DNA from: CAYFQH01 sp964345215
Lineage (GTDB): Bacteria; Bacillota; Clostridia; Christensenellales; Aristaeellaceae
Length of the DNA stretch: 23,520 nucleotides
Direction: 5' to 3'
Assembly: GCA_964345215.1 (NCBI GenBank)
Contig: CAYFQH010000031.1
Coordinates: 1 to 23,520 of the forward strand
Shown: positions 16,261 to 23,520 of the stretch, one piece after another
Layout: the number at the start of each line of letters is the position of its first letter
How positions within the stretch are numbered: position 1 is the first letter of the stretch
Notes under the pieces: generated by a model
What the model saw: the letters and a program-made list of their open reading frames with translations, nothing else
Databases searched by the model: none
What the model was told of the DNA's origin: nothing
Translations under genes and position numbers: made by a program

Positions 16261-16846
16261 GCATTACTATACTAAAAGCCCCAACAGTCAATCCAACCCC
16301 AGCCAGGCCCAGTTTGATTTTTTAGGTACCAGCCTTCATTTTCGAACGGATCACGGGGTTTTTTCAAAAGGCAGTTTAGATAAGGGAACAGAAATTCTGT
16401 TAAAGCACTTGCCTCCCTTATCAGGTTCCTTACTGGATTTAGGCTGCGGTTGGGGGGCCATAGGCATTGCCCTGTCCAAAAAATACCCGGCCCTTCAAGT
16501 AACCATGGTTGATATTAATGAGCGGGCCGTTACTCTCGCTTCCCAAAATGCAAAAACCAACCAGGTTTCTCCCCGAATTTTACAGGGTGATGGTTTCTCT
16601 CCCCTTGCCTCTCAGGAGCGCTTTGACACCATTGTTACCAATCCCCCCATTCGGGCAGGAAAAAAGATCATTTACAGCTGGTTTAACCAGAGTATTCAGC
16701 ACCTGAACCCTCAAGGCCAGTTGTTTTTGGTCATCCGTAAACAGCAGGGGGCCCCTTCCGCCCTCAGCCACTTAAAAAACCTGTTTTCCGATGTTGCTGT
16801 TATCAAAAAAGAAGGCGGCTATTGGATTATTGCCTGCAAAATATAA
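16253..16846 (+). CDS. RsmC-like small class I methyltransferase
   Basis: Predicted S-adenosylmethionine-dependent methyltransferase of the MTS (methyltransferase small) family. This family includes RsmC, which modifies 16S rRNA guanine 1207. The SAM-binding motif I is LLDLGCGWGAIG (61-71), motif II is VDINERA, and the catalytic NPPIRAGK (130-137) is the NPP(F/I) signature for exocyclic amine methylation. The first 50 residues (FLGTSLHFRTDHGVFSKGSLDKG) match the stretch that precedes the fold in this family. The 197-residue length is that of the short Bacillota form, without the extra N-terminal domain of E. coli RsmC. AAAGGAGG lies upstream of the ATG, inside the end of the pseudouridine synthase gene. 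The pairing with an rRNA pseudouridine synthase supports an rRNA substrate. Confidence 0.88.
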   Translation: MSEHYYTKSPNSQSNPSQAQFDFLGTSLHFRTDHGVFSKGSLDKGTEILLKHLPPLSGSLLDLGCGWGAIGIALSKKYPALQVTMVDINERAVTLASQNAKTNQVSPRILQGDGFSPLASQERFDTIVTNPPIRAGKKIIYSWFNQSIQHLNPQGQLFLVIRKQQGAPSALSHLKNLFSDVAVIKKEGGYWIIACKI

Positions 16847-16878
16847 AAAATCATCTTATATAGAAAGGACGTTTTTGT

Positions 16879-18057
16879 TTGTTTTCAAAAGATTTTTTTG
16901 ACAAGGGCCTTAACCGCATTGGCACCCGCTGCGAAAAGTGGGATGGTATGAGAAAACGAGAAGGAGAGGGTCTGTTGGCTATGTGGGTTGCGGATATGGA
17001 CTTTCAAAGCCCTCCTGCCATCCAAGAAGCCCTGATTGCCCGGGCCGAGCACCCAACCTACGGCTATACGGAAGTGTTGGAAGACGATTTTTCTGCCCCG
17101 ATCAACTTTTGGCAACGCCGCCATCAAATTGACTTTAAGCAGGAAGAGCTGATGATACTCCCCTGTGTTGTTACGGGTCTTAAGATTTGTATACAGGCCT
17201 TTTCCCATCCCGGCGATCCAGTTGTCATTCAAAGCCCCGTCTATGGCCCCTTTGCCCATGCCGTAACTTCAAACGGGCGTAGCCTTGCCGATGCACCCCT
17301 TGTTTGTGATGAGAAGGGCCACTATACCATGGATTTGGCTGCGACTGAAGAACATTTTAAAAAGGGTGCCCGGTTAATGCTCCTTTGTAGCCCCCATAAC
17401 CCGGTTAGCCGCGTATGGTCAAAGCAAGAGCTTAAAGCCTTGATGGATTTATGTAAAAAATACCAGGTTATTTTGGTCAGTGATGAAATTCACTCAGAAT
17501 TTGCCCTGGATCCCTTTCATTTCACTTCTGTTTTTCACCTTTCCCCCAATCATGATGATCTGCTGATTTCCTTAGGGGCCGCCAGTAAAACCTTCAATGT
17601 GGCTGGCCTGCAACAGGCCACCCTTTTTTGCAAAAATCCTCAGCTGCGCCTAAGCTTAGAGCGGCTGATTCAGCGCATCGGCATTACCAGCGGTAATATT
17701 TTTGCTTTAGAAGGAACCCGGGCTGCTTATAACCATGGGGATGCCTGGTTGGACGGACTGAAAACCTACCTAAAACAAGGGGCTGACCTTTTAAATCAAC
17801 TCCTTAAAGCCAACTGCCCTAAGGCTATTCTATCGCCTTTGGAGGGAACATATCTGGCCTGGATTAATATAAGGGCTTACGGTACCAGCAATGAACTGCT
17901 GCCTAAAATTAAAAAAGCCGGCTTGTATGTAAACGATGGGCGGGTTTTCGGTGAAAAAGCCGGCGAAGGGCATATTCGCCTGAATATTGGCTGCCCCCAC
18001 AGCCACATTGAAAAAGCTGTAGCCATGTTAAAAGAAGCTTTGGAAGGAGAATTATAA
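16879..18057 (+). CDS. MalY/PatB-type PLP aminotransferase (cystathionine beta-lyase)
   Basis: Fold type I PLP enzyme of the MalY/PatB group, usually a C-S beta-lyase acting on cystathionine or cysteine conjugates. The group signature near the N-terminus (NRIGTRCEKWD and MWVADMDFQSP) is clear. LLCSPHNPVSRVW (168-180) gives the PLP-contacting Asn; the usual NPxGR reads NPVSR here. SDEIHSEFAL (201-210) carries the PLP Asp, and GAASKTFNVAGLQ holds the Schiff-base Lys237. RLNIGCP at the C-terminus holds the carboxylate-binding Arg. The 392-residue length is normal. The start is a TTG at 16879 with AAAGGA ten bases upstream. It lies 32 bases after the methyltransferase and overlaps the dipeptidase ATG by one base (TAATG), so it sits inside one operon. 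Confidence 0.9.
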   Translation: MFSKDFFDKGLNRIGTRCEKWDGMRKREGEGLLAMWVADMDFQSPPAIQEALIARAEHPTYGYTEVLEDDFSAPINFWQRRHQIDFKQEELMILPCVVTGLKICIQAFSHPGDPVVIQSPVYGPFAHAVTSNGRSLADAPLVCDEKGHYTMDLAATEEHFKKGARLMLLCSPHNPVSRVWSKQELKALMDLCKKYQVILVSDEIHSEFALDPFHFTSVFHLSPNHDDLLISLGAASKTFNVAGLQQATLFCKNPQLRLSLERLIQRIGITSGNIFALEGTRAAYNHGDAWLDGLKTYLKQGADLLNQLLKANCPKAILSPLEGTYLAWINIRAYGTSNELLPKIKKAGLYVNDGRVFGEKAGEGHIRLNIGCPHSHIEKAVAMLKEALEGEL

Positions 18058-19430
18058 TGAAAAACGAAAATTTAAACCAAATCATTGACCAACTAAAAGA
18101 TGAAGCCATAGAAACATTGCAAAAATGGATTCGTATCCCCAGCGTTAAGGGCGAAGCTGCCCCTGGGGCTCCCTTCGGCAAAGAAGTAGACCAAATGCTT
18201 CACACAGCCCTTGAAGACTGTGCCCGCCTGGGTTTTGAAACCAGGAATTTTGACGGCTATGCCGGAGATGCTCAAATGGGCACCGAAGGCGATGTCGTGG
18301 GTATTTTGGCCCACCTTGACGTAGTTCCCCCGGGAGAGGGCTGGCAAGAAGACCCTTATGGGGCATCCATTCACGATGGGGCAGTTTTTGGCCGAGGTAC
18401 CAGTGATGATAAGGGACCTGCCGTTGCTGCCCTGTATGCCATGGCGGCTGTAAAAAAATTGGGTATCCCCCTTAAAAACAGCGTTCGTCTGATTTTAGGC
18501 TGCGATGAAGAGTCGGGTATGGAAGACATGGAGTATTATGCTAAACATGCAGATATGCCAGCCTTTGGCTTTAGCCCCGATGCCTCCTATCCTGTCATCA
18601 ATACAGAAAAAGGCCGTGCAGAGCTTTTTTTAACCGCTCCCTTGCCCAAAAAAGGCCTTGAAATTCTTCACTTGCAAGGTGGCGAACGGGCCAATGTGAT
18701 TCCCGGCAAAGCAAAGGCTGTTGTAAAAGGCGGCCAGAACCTAGTCGAAAAAGTTGCCGCTTTCAGCAGAAAAACGGGTTATCCTGTTGAAGCTAAAGAA
18801 ATCGCTCCAGGTGAAATTGAAATAACTGCAATAGGCAAAATCGGCCATGCGGCCTTCCCCGACGGGGGGCGCAATGCCAACGGGCAGCTCCTTCAAACCC
18901 TTAAAGCCCTAGGCGCCGGCAACCCCATTGCTTGGCTGGCCCAATCCATTGGCATGGAAACAAATGGCAAAAGTTTAAATATTGCTATTTCTGATGAAAT
19001 TTCCGGCCCTTTAACTTTAAATATTGGCATCCTGGCCCTTAACAACGGCCTTCTTGAAGCAACCCTGGACATCCGCTATCCGGTTTTAACCAAAGATGAA
19101 ACCATGATTGGGCTCATTGCCGCTGCCGCCGAGAAAGCCGGTATCAGCTTAAAAGTTACCAGCAATAAAGGGCCTCATCACGTGCCGGAAGACAGCTTTT
19201 TAGTTCAATCCCTCCTGGATGCTTACCACCAGGTAACAGGCCTTGAAAAAAAAGCCCTGGCCATTGGCGGGGGCACTTATGCCCGGTGGCTCGGCACAGG
19301 TGTTGCTTTCGGAGCCCAGTTTCCCCATGAAGAGGAGCTGGCTCACCAGGCAGGTGAGAACATTTCTATCGATAGCTTTGTAAAAAATATTCACATTATC
19401 GCCCAGGCCATTATCAACCTTGCAGGGTAA
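18057..19430 (+). CDS. pepV: PepV-type M20 dipeptidase
   Basis: Predicted cytoplasmic zinc dipeptidase with broad specificity. The M20 metal-binding motifs are in order: LAHLDVVPPGEGW (His86, with Asp88), GRGTSDDKGP (bridging Asp117), GCDEESGMED (Glu151 as general base and Glu152 as ligand), SPDASYPVINTEKG (Asp175), and GGGTYARW plus FPHEEELAHQ near the C-terminus (second His ligand). The lid domain between about 190 and 320 includes GHAAFPDGGRNA, typical of PepV. The 457-residue length is normal. The ATG overlaps the last base of the upstream stop, with GGAAGGAG just before it. Joint expression with the C-S lyase suggests use of peptides or Cys-Gly-type conjugates; that is inference. Confidence 0.92.
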   Translation: MKNENLNQIIDQLKDEAIETLQKWIRIPSVKGEAAPGAPFGKEVDQMLHTALEDCARLGFETRNFDGYAGDAQMGTEGDVVGILAHLDVVPPGEGWQEDPYGASIHDGAVFGRGTSDDKGPAVAALYAMAAVKKLGIPLKNSVRLILGCDEESGMEDMEYYAKHADMPAFGFSPDASYPVINTEKGRAELFLTAPLPKKGLEILHLQGGERANVIPGKAKAVVKGGQNLVEKVAAFSRKTGYPVEAKEIAPGEIEITAIGKIGHAAFPDGGRNANGQLLQTLKALGAGNPIAWLAQSIGMETNGKSLNIAISDEISGPLTLNIGILALNNGLLEATLDIRYPVLTKDETMIGLIAAAAEKAGISLKVTSNKGPHHVPEDSFLVQSLLDAYHQVTGLEKKALAIGGGTYARWLGTGVAFGAQFPHEEELAHQAGENISIDSFVKNIHIIAQAIINLAG

Positions 19431-19452
19431 TGTAACCCAGAAAGGATATAGC

Positions 19453-21273
19453 ATGAAAAAAAGATTTTTATCCCTGTTCCTGTCTGCCATACTCCTAATG
19501 GTACCCTTGACTACTTTTGGCGATGCCCCTTTTTTAAAAGAAGACGCTCCCTCTGTGGCGCCTATTTTAGAAGAAGATATTCTTCCTGCTGCAAACGGTT
19601 TTTTTATCCCTTCAAAAACCCAGGAATTTACCCAAATGGCTATTGATGCCCAACACCGTTTAAAAACCACCTATCAGGTGTATGCTAATGAAGAGGCCGC
19701 CGACAACCTTGATACGGACTTTGGCCTGCTGGCTGCTTTCATTAACAATTCCAGCCTGGAAATCCTTTTTCAGCCTGATTATGATGGAACTTATTTTTGG
19801 CAGCAAACAGCCTCCTTGGGCGGCGAATCCTTTTTAAACCATTCACTCATAACCACCCCTGAAGATAGTTTTTTTACCACTAATTTTCTTCCCGGTGAGA
19901 TCCTTGCCTTTACCCCTAAAGAGCTTGTAAGCTTTATTTCAACCTTGCTTAACACAGGCATGAAAGAGCTGGAATCTTTGGATGACGATTCTCTTGACGA
20001 AAATATTTTTTCTGCCAACCTTTTGCTCAGTTCTCTTTCGTATTTCATAACAGAGGGCGCTACCTGGGCAGATGTTGGTGATCTCCTCCTTCCGGAAGAG
20101 ATTAGCGCTTTAGAGGATTTCTTCCTCACCCAGAGCCTTGAAGAGATGCTGGTTTTGTTTGACAGCATGGGGCTTCCCTCCCTTAGCCCATTATTTGATG
20201 AGGTTATGGACTGGTTTGAAAAAACCAAGGTGCCCACACCTGTTATCAGCAGCATTGAAGGCTTGCCCCTGGGTAGCACAATACACCAGCACCAGATAAA
20301 CCGGACCGACATCAATCAATTAATTGACATCTTTTTTGATTGGTTTTCCCAAGCGGAAGTTGCTTCTTTTTTATCTGCTTTTGCATCCAGCTCCTCCTCC
20401 TATCAAAGTTTTACAGCAAAAGATATGGCAGATGCTCTTGAATACCTGCGCGACACCTTGCAAGAAAACCTGGAAGATCATTTCACCGGCCCTGTAACAT
20501 TGACCTACTGGGCAACAGAGCTGGAATCAGGTTCATCCCGGCTGGATCAACTAACTCTTATATATACTATGTTTCCCTATTATGGGAATTATTCCGACCC
20601 GCCTATAACATTTTTTTTCAACTACGCCTTTGACCAAGAACCCATGCCCCAATATGCTTTTTCCTATGGCCTCTTTGACGAAACCAATCGCATGCACTTA
20701 GAACTGAACCTACTGCCCCAACATACTTTAAGTGAACCCGGCAGTGATGACGAAGAAAAACAGGCCCAAATCCTCTTTTCTGCAGTACTGGAAACAAAGG
20801 AGCAGGACATCTACACCTTGTTAGATCAAGTCACCTTATCCGTTTCACAAGAGCAAACAGCAACCGACACCTCTTCAGACGAGAGCCTGCATATCAGTTT
20901 AGCCTTTTCTTCACTAAAGGATAGCGATGATACCCCTTATTACTCCATGTTAGACTTAAACGGCGGTATCTTCTTTGCAGCTGATACACACACAACCTTT
21001 AATGAAACAAGCAACATCAAAAGCACCACCAACTACAGCCTTTCATTAGAAGGGGATTTAGGAGAAGGGGATTTAGGCTCCCAGGAGCTTTTGTCCATCA
21101 GAAAAGACCTTGTCTCTTCCCAGCCAAGGCAGGTTATTATCCCCAAACCCAGCCAAACCACCCGTTTGGGCCAGATGACCTTTAAGCAGATGAACAGCTG
21201 GTTTAATAAGCATTCAAACAGCATTATGGATGCGCTGGAAACCTTTTTCGCCTTCTTTGAAGGGTTTAACTAA
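19453..21273 (+). CDS. Exported protein of unknown family, tandem copy 1
   Basis: I recognise no known family. The 606-residue product begins with a signal peptide (MKKRFLSLFLSAILLMVP, about 1-27, with no lipobox cysteine). The rest is acidic with no membrane segment. The start at 19453 has AAAGGA six bases upstream; the longer frame from 19420 overlaps the dipeptidase gene. It resembles the next gene throughout: an NNSSLEI and FW stretch, LAFTPKELVSFISTLLN near 155-175, a helical middle, a beta-rich Asp/Ser-rich region, and a final TRLGQM motif followed by a helix. It lies 22 bases after pepV and ends at a strong terminator, so it is the last gene of the operon. A 15-base in-frame duplication lies near its end. 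A cell-surface role is likely; nothing more can be said. Confidence 0.75.
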   Translation: MKKRFLSLFLSAILLMVPLTTFGDAPFLKEDAPSVAPILEEDILPAANGFFIPSKTQEFTQMAIDAQHRLKTTYQVYANEEAADNLDTDFGLLAAFINNSSLEILFQPDYDGTYFWQQTASLGGESFLNHSLITTPEDSFFTTNFLPGEILAFTPKELVSFISTLLNTGMKELESLDDDSLDENIFSANLLLSSLSYFITEGATWADVGDLLLPEEISALEDFFLTQSLEEMLVLFDSMGLPSLSPLFDEVMDWFEKTKVPTPVISSIEGLPLGSTIHQHQINRTDINQLIDIFFDWFSQAEVASFLSAFASSSSSYQSFTAKDMADALEYLRDTLQENLEDHFTGPVTLTYWATELESGSSRLDQLTLIYTMFPYYGNYSDPPITFFFNYAFDQEPMPQYAFSYGLFDETNRMHLELNLLPQHTLSEPGSDDEEKQAQILFSAVLETKEQDIYTLLDQVTLSVSQEQTATDTSSDESLHISLAFSSLKDSDDTPYYSMLDLNGGIFFAADTHTTFNETSNIKSTTNYSLSLEGDLGEGDLGSQELLSIRKDLVSSQPRQVIIPKPSQTTRLGQMTFKQMNSWFNKHSNSIMDALETFFAFFEGFN

Positions 21274-21299
21274 CCCATTTGTCTGGTTTTTTCCTGATC

Positions 21300-21330
21300 A
21301 GCCGCTTACCCTTTAAGCGGCTGTTTTTTT
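21300..21330 (+). terminator. Intrinsic terminator of the long + strand operon
   Basis: The nine-base perfect stem AGCCGCTTA/TAAGCGGCT (21300-21308, 21314-21322) has a five-base loop and is followed by G and seven T residues. Confidence 0.9.
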
Positions 21331-21377
21331 ATTTTAGCAAGCGGCAGGCCAATCCTTTTCCAAAGACCGCCAAAATA

Positions 21378-21406
21378 TTGCTCACTTCTTCTTACCATGG
21401 TATATT
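21378..21406 (+). promoter_or_regulatory. Predicted promoter of exported paralogue 2
   Basis: A -35 box TTGCTC (21378-21383) and a -10 box TATATT (21401-21406) are separated by 17 bases. They lie between the terminator and the AAAGGAG ribosome site at 21452-21458. Confidence 0.65.
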
Positions 21407-21466
21407 AATAATGCTACCCAAGCTGATAAAGTATTTAGTAACAATCAAACCAAAGGAGATATTTTG

Positions 21467-23106
21467 ATGAAAAACTCTTATCCTTACTGCTGGTTCTCTT
21501 TCTTTTTACGGGCCAGGGTATCGTTTCTGTAAAGGCTGAAAATACCCTTTCCCCTTCCTATTCCTTTATTGACCAAGCCCAGAAAAACGGACGCCGTGTG
21601 CACAGCTCCGTTACCTTTGACGCCGATGAAGTTTTTTTCGCCTCGAAGCATTTAGGCACGATAAGTACTTTTCTAAATAACTTGACCTTCCAGGGAATCT
21701 ATCAAAAAACCGATGATAAAAGCAGCTTTTGGAGCAAGGAAATGCTCTACGGGCAGCAAGATAAAACCACTCTTTTAGGCCTCAGCAGCCTTAATTTTGA
21801 AGATGATGTATACCTTTTTACAAGCCTTATTCCCAATCAGGCTCTGGCCTTTACTCCTAATGAAGTAATTACCTTCTTTAGCACTTTGGTTAATGCTTTT
21901 TCTTCGGCCGTACAGGTTTCTCCAAGAGTAAGCCTTTTACTTAACAACTTGCAGACTCAACTCAATGCCCTTGCAAAAAAGATTGGCAATTCACCTACCT
22001 GGAAAAATTTCATTTTCCCACAGCCCACTCAAGACAGCCTATTTGACCGTCTCCTTCCCCTTTGGGATGATATTGCTGCTTGGGCCCAAATGCATCAAGT
22101 TTCCGATACCAACCTAGCTATCGTTCCTTCTGCTCCCGAAAATGCCGAGGCAACTCAGTTTCAGTTTGATAAAAAGGCCATAGAAAAACTTTTTGTCCTT
22201 TTAAAGGAATGGGCCGGAAATGAACAAAATTTTCAAGGACTTCCTTCAGCTTTTTTAAGTCTTTCTCTGCTGTCGGCTTCATCAGCCCAAACCTACTCCC
22301 AGCACCTGCTTGAAGTCTTAGAAGAAATAGAATCCTACTTTGTTGATGAGGCCGCCTTCCCCATTTACCTAACTCTTTTTAACAAAGGCGCTCAGCTTGT
22401 AAAAGTTCATTTGCCTTTGCCCTTTACCAAAGATAATCAAGAAGATAAAAAGGAGAAAGAGGTCCTTTATTTTCTTTTTGAGTATGACCTCGACTTGGCT
22501 AATGAGCAGGACCCTGCCCATATCGTAAGTTCAACCCTTACTGATCAAATAAATCAAGCCAAATTGGTGATTACAGTCAATCCCCTAACAACAAAAATTA
22601 TAAGCAGTGACCAGGTCCACTCCTTTTTCGCCGATATTTCTTTTACCAGCACAAAGGAGGAAGGAGAAGATGCAGTTACCAAAGGACAGCAGCTTCTTTT
22701 ATCCTATGAGAACACTTTGAACAAAAACACCAGCAACAGCCAGCTTGCGGCAAAGGTATCGGTGTTTAATACCGCCGATGGTAAAAACGGCACCCCTTCT
22801 TATTATAATAAAGCAGGTGCAAGCTTTTTGGTTGACCAGCAATCTTCCGCAGAAGGAGAAGATGCCCAAAGTCTTCGCACTTTCAGCCTTGATTTAGCAG
22901 ATGACTGGGGTGAAGGCCGGGTCTTAACCATTAAAGAGGAGGTTTTTACCACAGCGCCTCAAGAAGTTTCTCTTCCTCAGAAGGTTACCCGCCTTGGCAA
23001 AATGGATCAGCTGGAACTGATGATCTGGGCCAGTCAAGTGTCAACCCAGGTGGTTAAAGGCCTTGAAGTCATTTTGAGGCACCTTCCCCTTTCTCTAGAG
23101 CCATAG
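21467..23106 (+). CDS. Exported protein, tandem copy 2, start frameshifted
   Basis: Paralogue of the upstream exported protein, with no known family. An AAAGGAG site (21452-21458) sits eight bases before an ATG at 21467, but the frame from that ATG stops after 21 codons. From 21469 on, a second frame reads KLLSLLLVLFLFTGQGIVSVK and continues open to 23106. Adding one A to the five-A run at 21470-21474 would join ATG to this frame as MKKLLSLLLV, a classic signal peptide. The present sequence therefore has an apparent one-base deletion. No ATG, GTG or TTG occurs in the long frame before the GTG at 21598, which would give a 502-residue protein without a signal. Shared features with copy 1 are LAFTPNEVITFFSTLVN and a TRLGKM motif near the end. 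It may be a fresh pseudogene, a phase-variable gene or an assembly error. Confidence 0.7.
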
Positions 23107-23144
23107 GGCCAAAGCTGTTGCCACCCTCTTTTGTGTTTTTCAGC

Positions 23145-23181
23145 GGTCATCCAAAGTATTTGGATGACCATTTCTTTTTTT
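23145..23181 (+). terminator. Intrinsic terminator after paralogue 2
   Basis: The perfect 11-base stem GGTCATCCAAA/TTTGGATGACC (23145-23155, 23159-23169) has a three-base loop and is followed by a T-rich tract to 23181. Confidence 0.9.
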
Positions 23182-23280
23182 GTATTTATACTGTTTTGTG
23201 TTTTTACCTTTTTTCCCACCAATCTTTCATGTGCTCTATCTACCCTTGTTTTACCCTGCTTTTATCATTTCTTTTCCATA

Positions 23281-23310
23281 TTGACAAGTCATAAAAACCT
23301 ATGTTATAAT
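23281..23310 (+). promoter_or_regulatory. Consensus promoter for the T-box transcript
   Basis: Full-consensus boxes TTGACA (23281-23286) and TATAAT (23305-23310) are separated by 18 bases. Transcription would begin at about 23317, just before the T-box leader. Confidence 0.9.
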
Positions 23311-23316
23311 TTTTTC

Positions 23317-23520
23317 ATCAAAGGCAGTGACGGAGAGAAAGACTGTTTGATGGCGAAGTCCCATGGGGAAGCAGAGATTTTGCGGTTGGTGCGAGCAAAA
23401 ATCGTCAAAAAACGGTGTAAATACACTCCTGAGCCGGTTTGCTGAATATAGTAGGCAAACACGGAGCCACCGTTACATGGCTAGGGTTGTTGGACCTAAA
23501 TAAACAAGTGACAGTAAGTT
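23317..23520 (+). promoter_or_regulatory. T-box riboswitch leader, predicted UAC (Tyr) specifier, cut by window end
   Basis: The leader binds uncharged tRNA and controls a downstream amino-acid gene. Stem I can be folded by eye: GGAG (23332-23335) with CTCC (23426-23429); the specifier loop; CTGTTT (23343-23348) with AAACGG (23410-23415); and GGCGA (23352-23356) with TCGTC (23402-23406). Above these are the AGAGA bulge (23373-23377) and the GGTTGGTGCGA distal loop (23384-23394), hallmarks of tRNA-elbow recognition. The 3' side of the specifier loop reads UGUAAAUACA. By the usual layout (codon then A, then the basal helix) the specifier is UAC at 23422-23424, tyrosine. A stem II candidate follows at 23434-23464 (GTTTGC/GCAAAC), with GAA and AGTA on opposite sides like an S-turn. 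The antiterminator T-box sequence and the gene lie past the edge. Confidence 0.88.

Noticed and set aside
19420..19452. Extension of exported copy 1 to an ATG at 19420
   Set aside because: It would overlap pepV and bury the signal peptide; AAAGGA points to the ATG at 19453.
21279..21467. 62-codon + strand frame
   Set aside because: It spans the terminator, promoter and ribosome site of the next gene and has no ribosome site of its own.
23131..23445. 104-codon + strand frame at the right edge
   Set aside because: It crosses a strong terminator, a consensus promoter and the T-box stem I; it is a chance frame in T-rich DNA.
1..23520. CRISPR array, insertion sequence, prophage, toxin-antitoxin or defence system
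   Set aside because: No spaced direct repeats, transposase, integrase or known defence domains were seen on either strand.

Overview
The window reads as chromosomal DNA from a low-to-mid GC Bacillota (Firmicutes), most likely class Clostridia. The support is: strong AGGAGG-type Shine-Dalgarno sites, sigma-A-like promoters, hairpin plus U-run terminators, frequent TTG and GTG starts, a T-box leader at the right edge, a PepV-type dipeptidase, a DUF4080 radical SAM protein and a clostridial-type diaminopimelate decarboxylase. Genus cannot be read from the sequence. There is no phage, transposon, CRISPR array, rRNA or tRNA, so this is mainly housekeeping chromosome with several poorly characterised secreted proteins.

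Left part, + strand (1-6745). About 600 bases hold no recognisable gene. Then come a GNAT acetyltransferase (611-1114) and a PLP-dependent diaminopimelate decarboxylase (1231-2496), which has its own promoter and terminator. Next is a two-gene unit (2618-5752) encoding two related exported proteins with Ig-like modules and an OB-like C-terminal region, closed by a terminator. A DUF368/PopT-type undecaprenyl-phosphate translocase (5885-6745) follows.

Middle, - strand (14444 down to 6802). A bidirectional terminator (6760-6793) separates the PopT gene from a convergent operon. Read in its own direction that operon is polA, coaE, a membrane-anchored lytic transglycosylase and an oligopeptide-type solute-binding protein. 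A good promoter sits upstream of polA, overlapped by a perfect inverted repeat. Upstream of it lies a B12-binding radical SAM protein with a DUF4080 tail.

Right part, + strand (14567-23520). A promoter directly back-to-back with the radical SAM promoter drives what looks like one long operon. It encodes a polytopic membrane protein, an RsuA-type rRNA pseudouridine synthase, an RsmC-like methyltransferase, a MalY/PatB-type C-S lyase, a PepV-type dipeptidase and an exported protein of unknown family. After a terminator and a new promoter comes a tandem paralogue of the last gene. Its start codon is separated from the rest of its signal peptide by an apparent one-base deletion. After a final terminator, the window ends inside a T-box leader with a predicted UAC (tyrosine) specifier, so the gene just beyond the edge is probably tyrosine-related.

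The points most worth a second look are the two pairs of paralogous exported proteins (2618-5752 and 19453-23106), the frameshift at the head of the second pair's last gene, the T-box, the orphan binding protein that overlaps a lytic transglycosylase gene, and the two promoter regions with symmetric DNA. I did not find a complete novel defence or mobile system.
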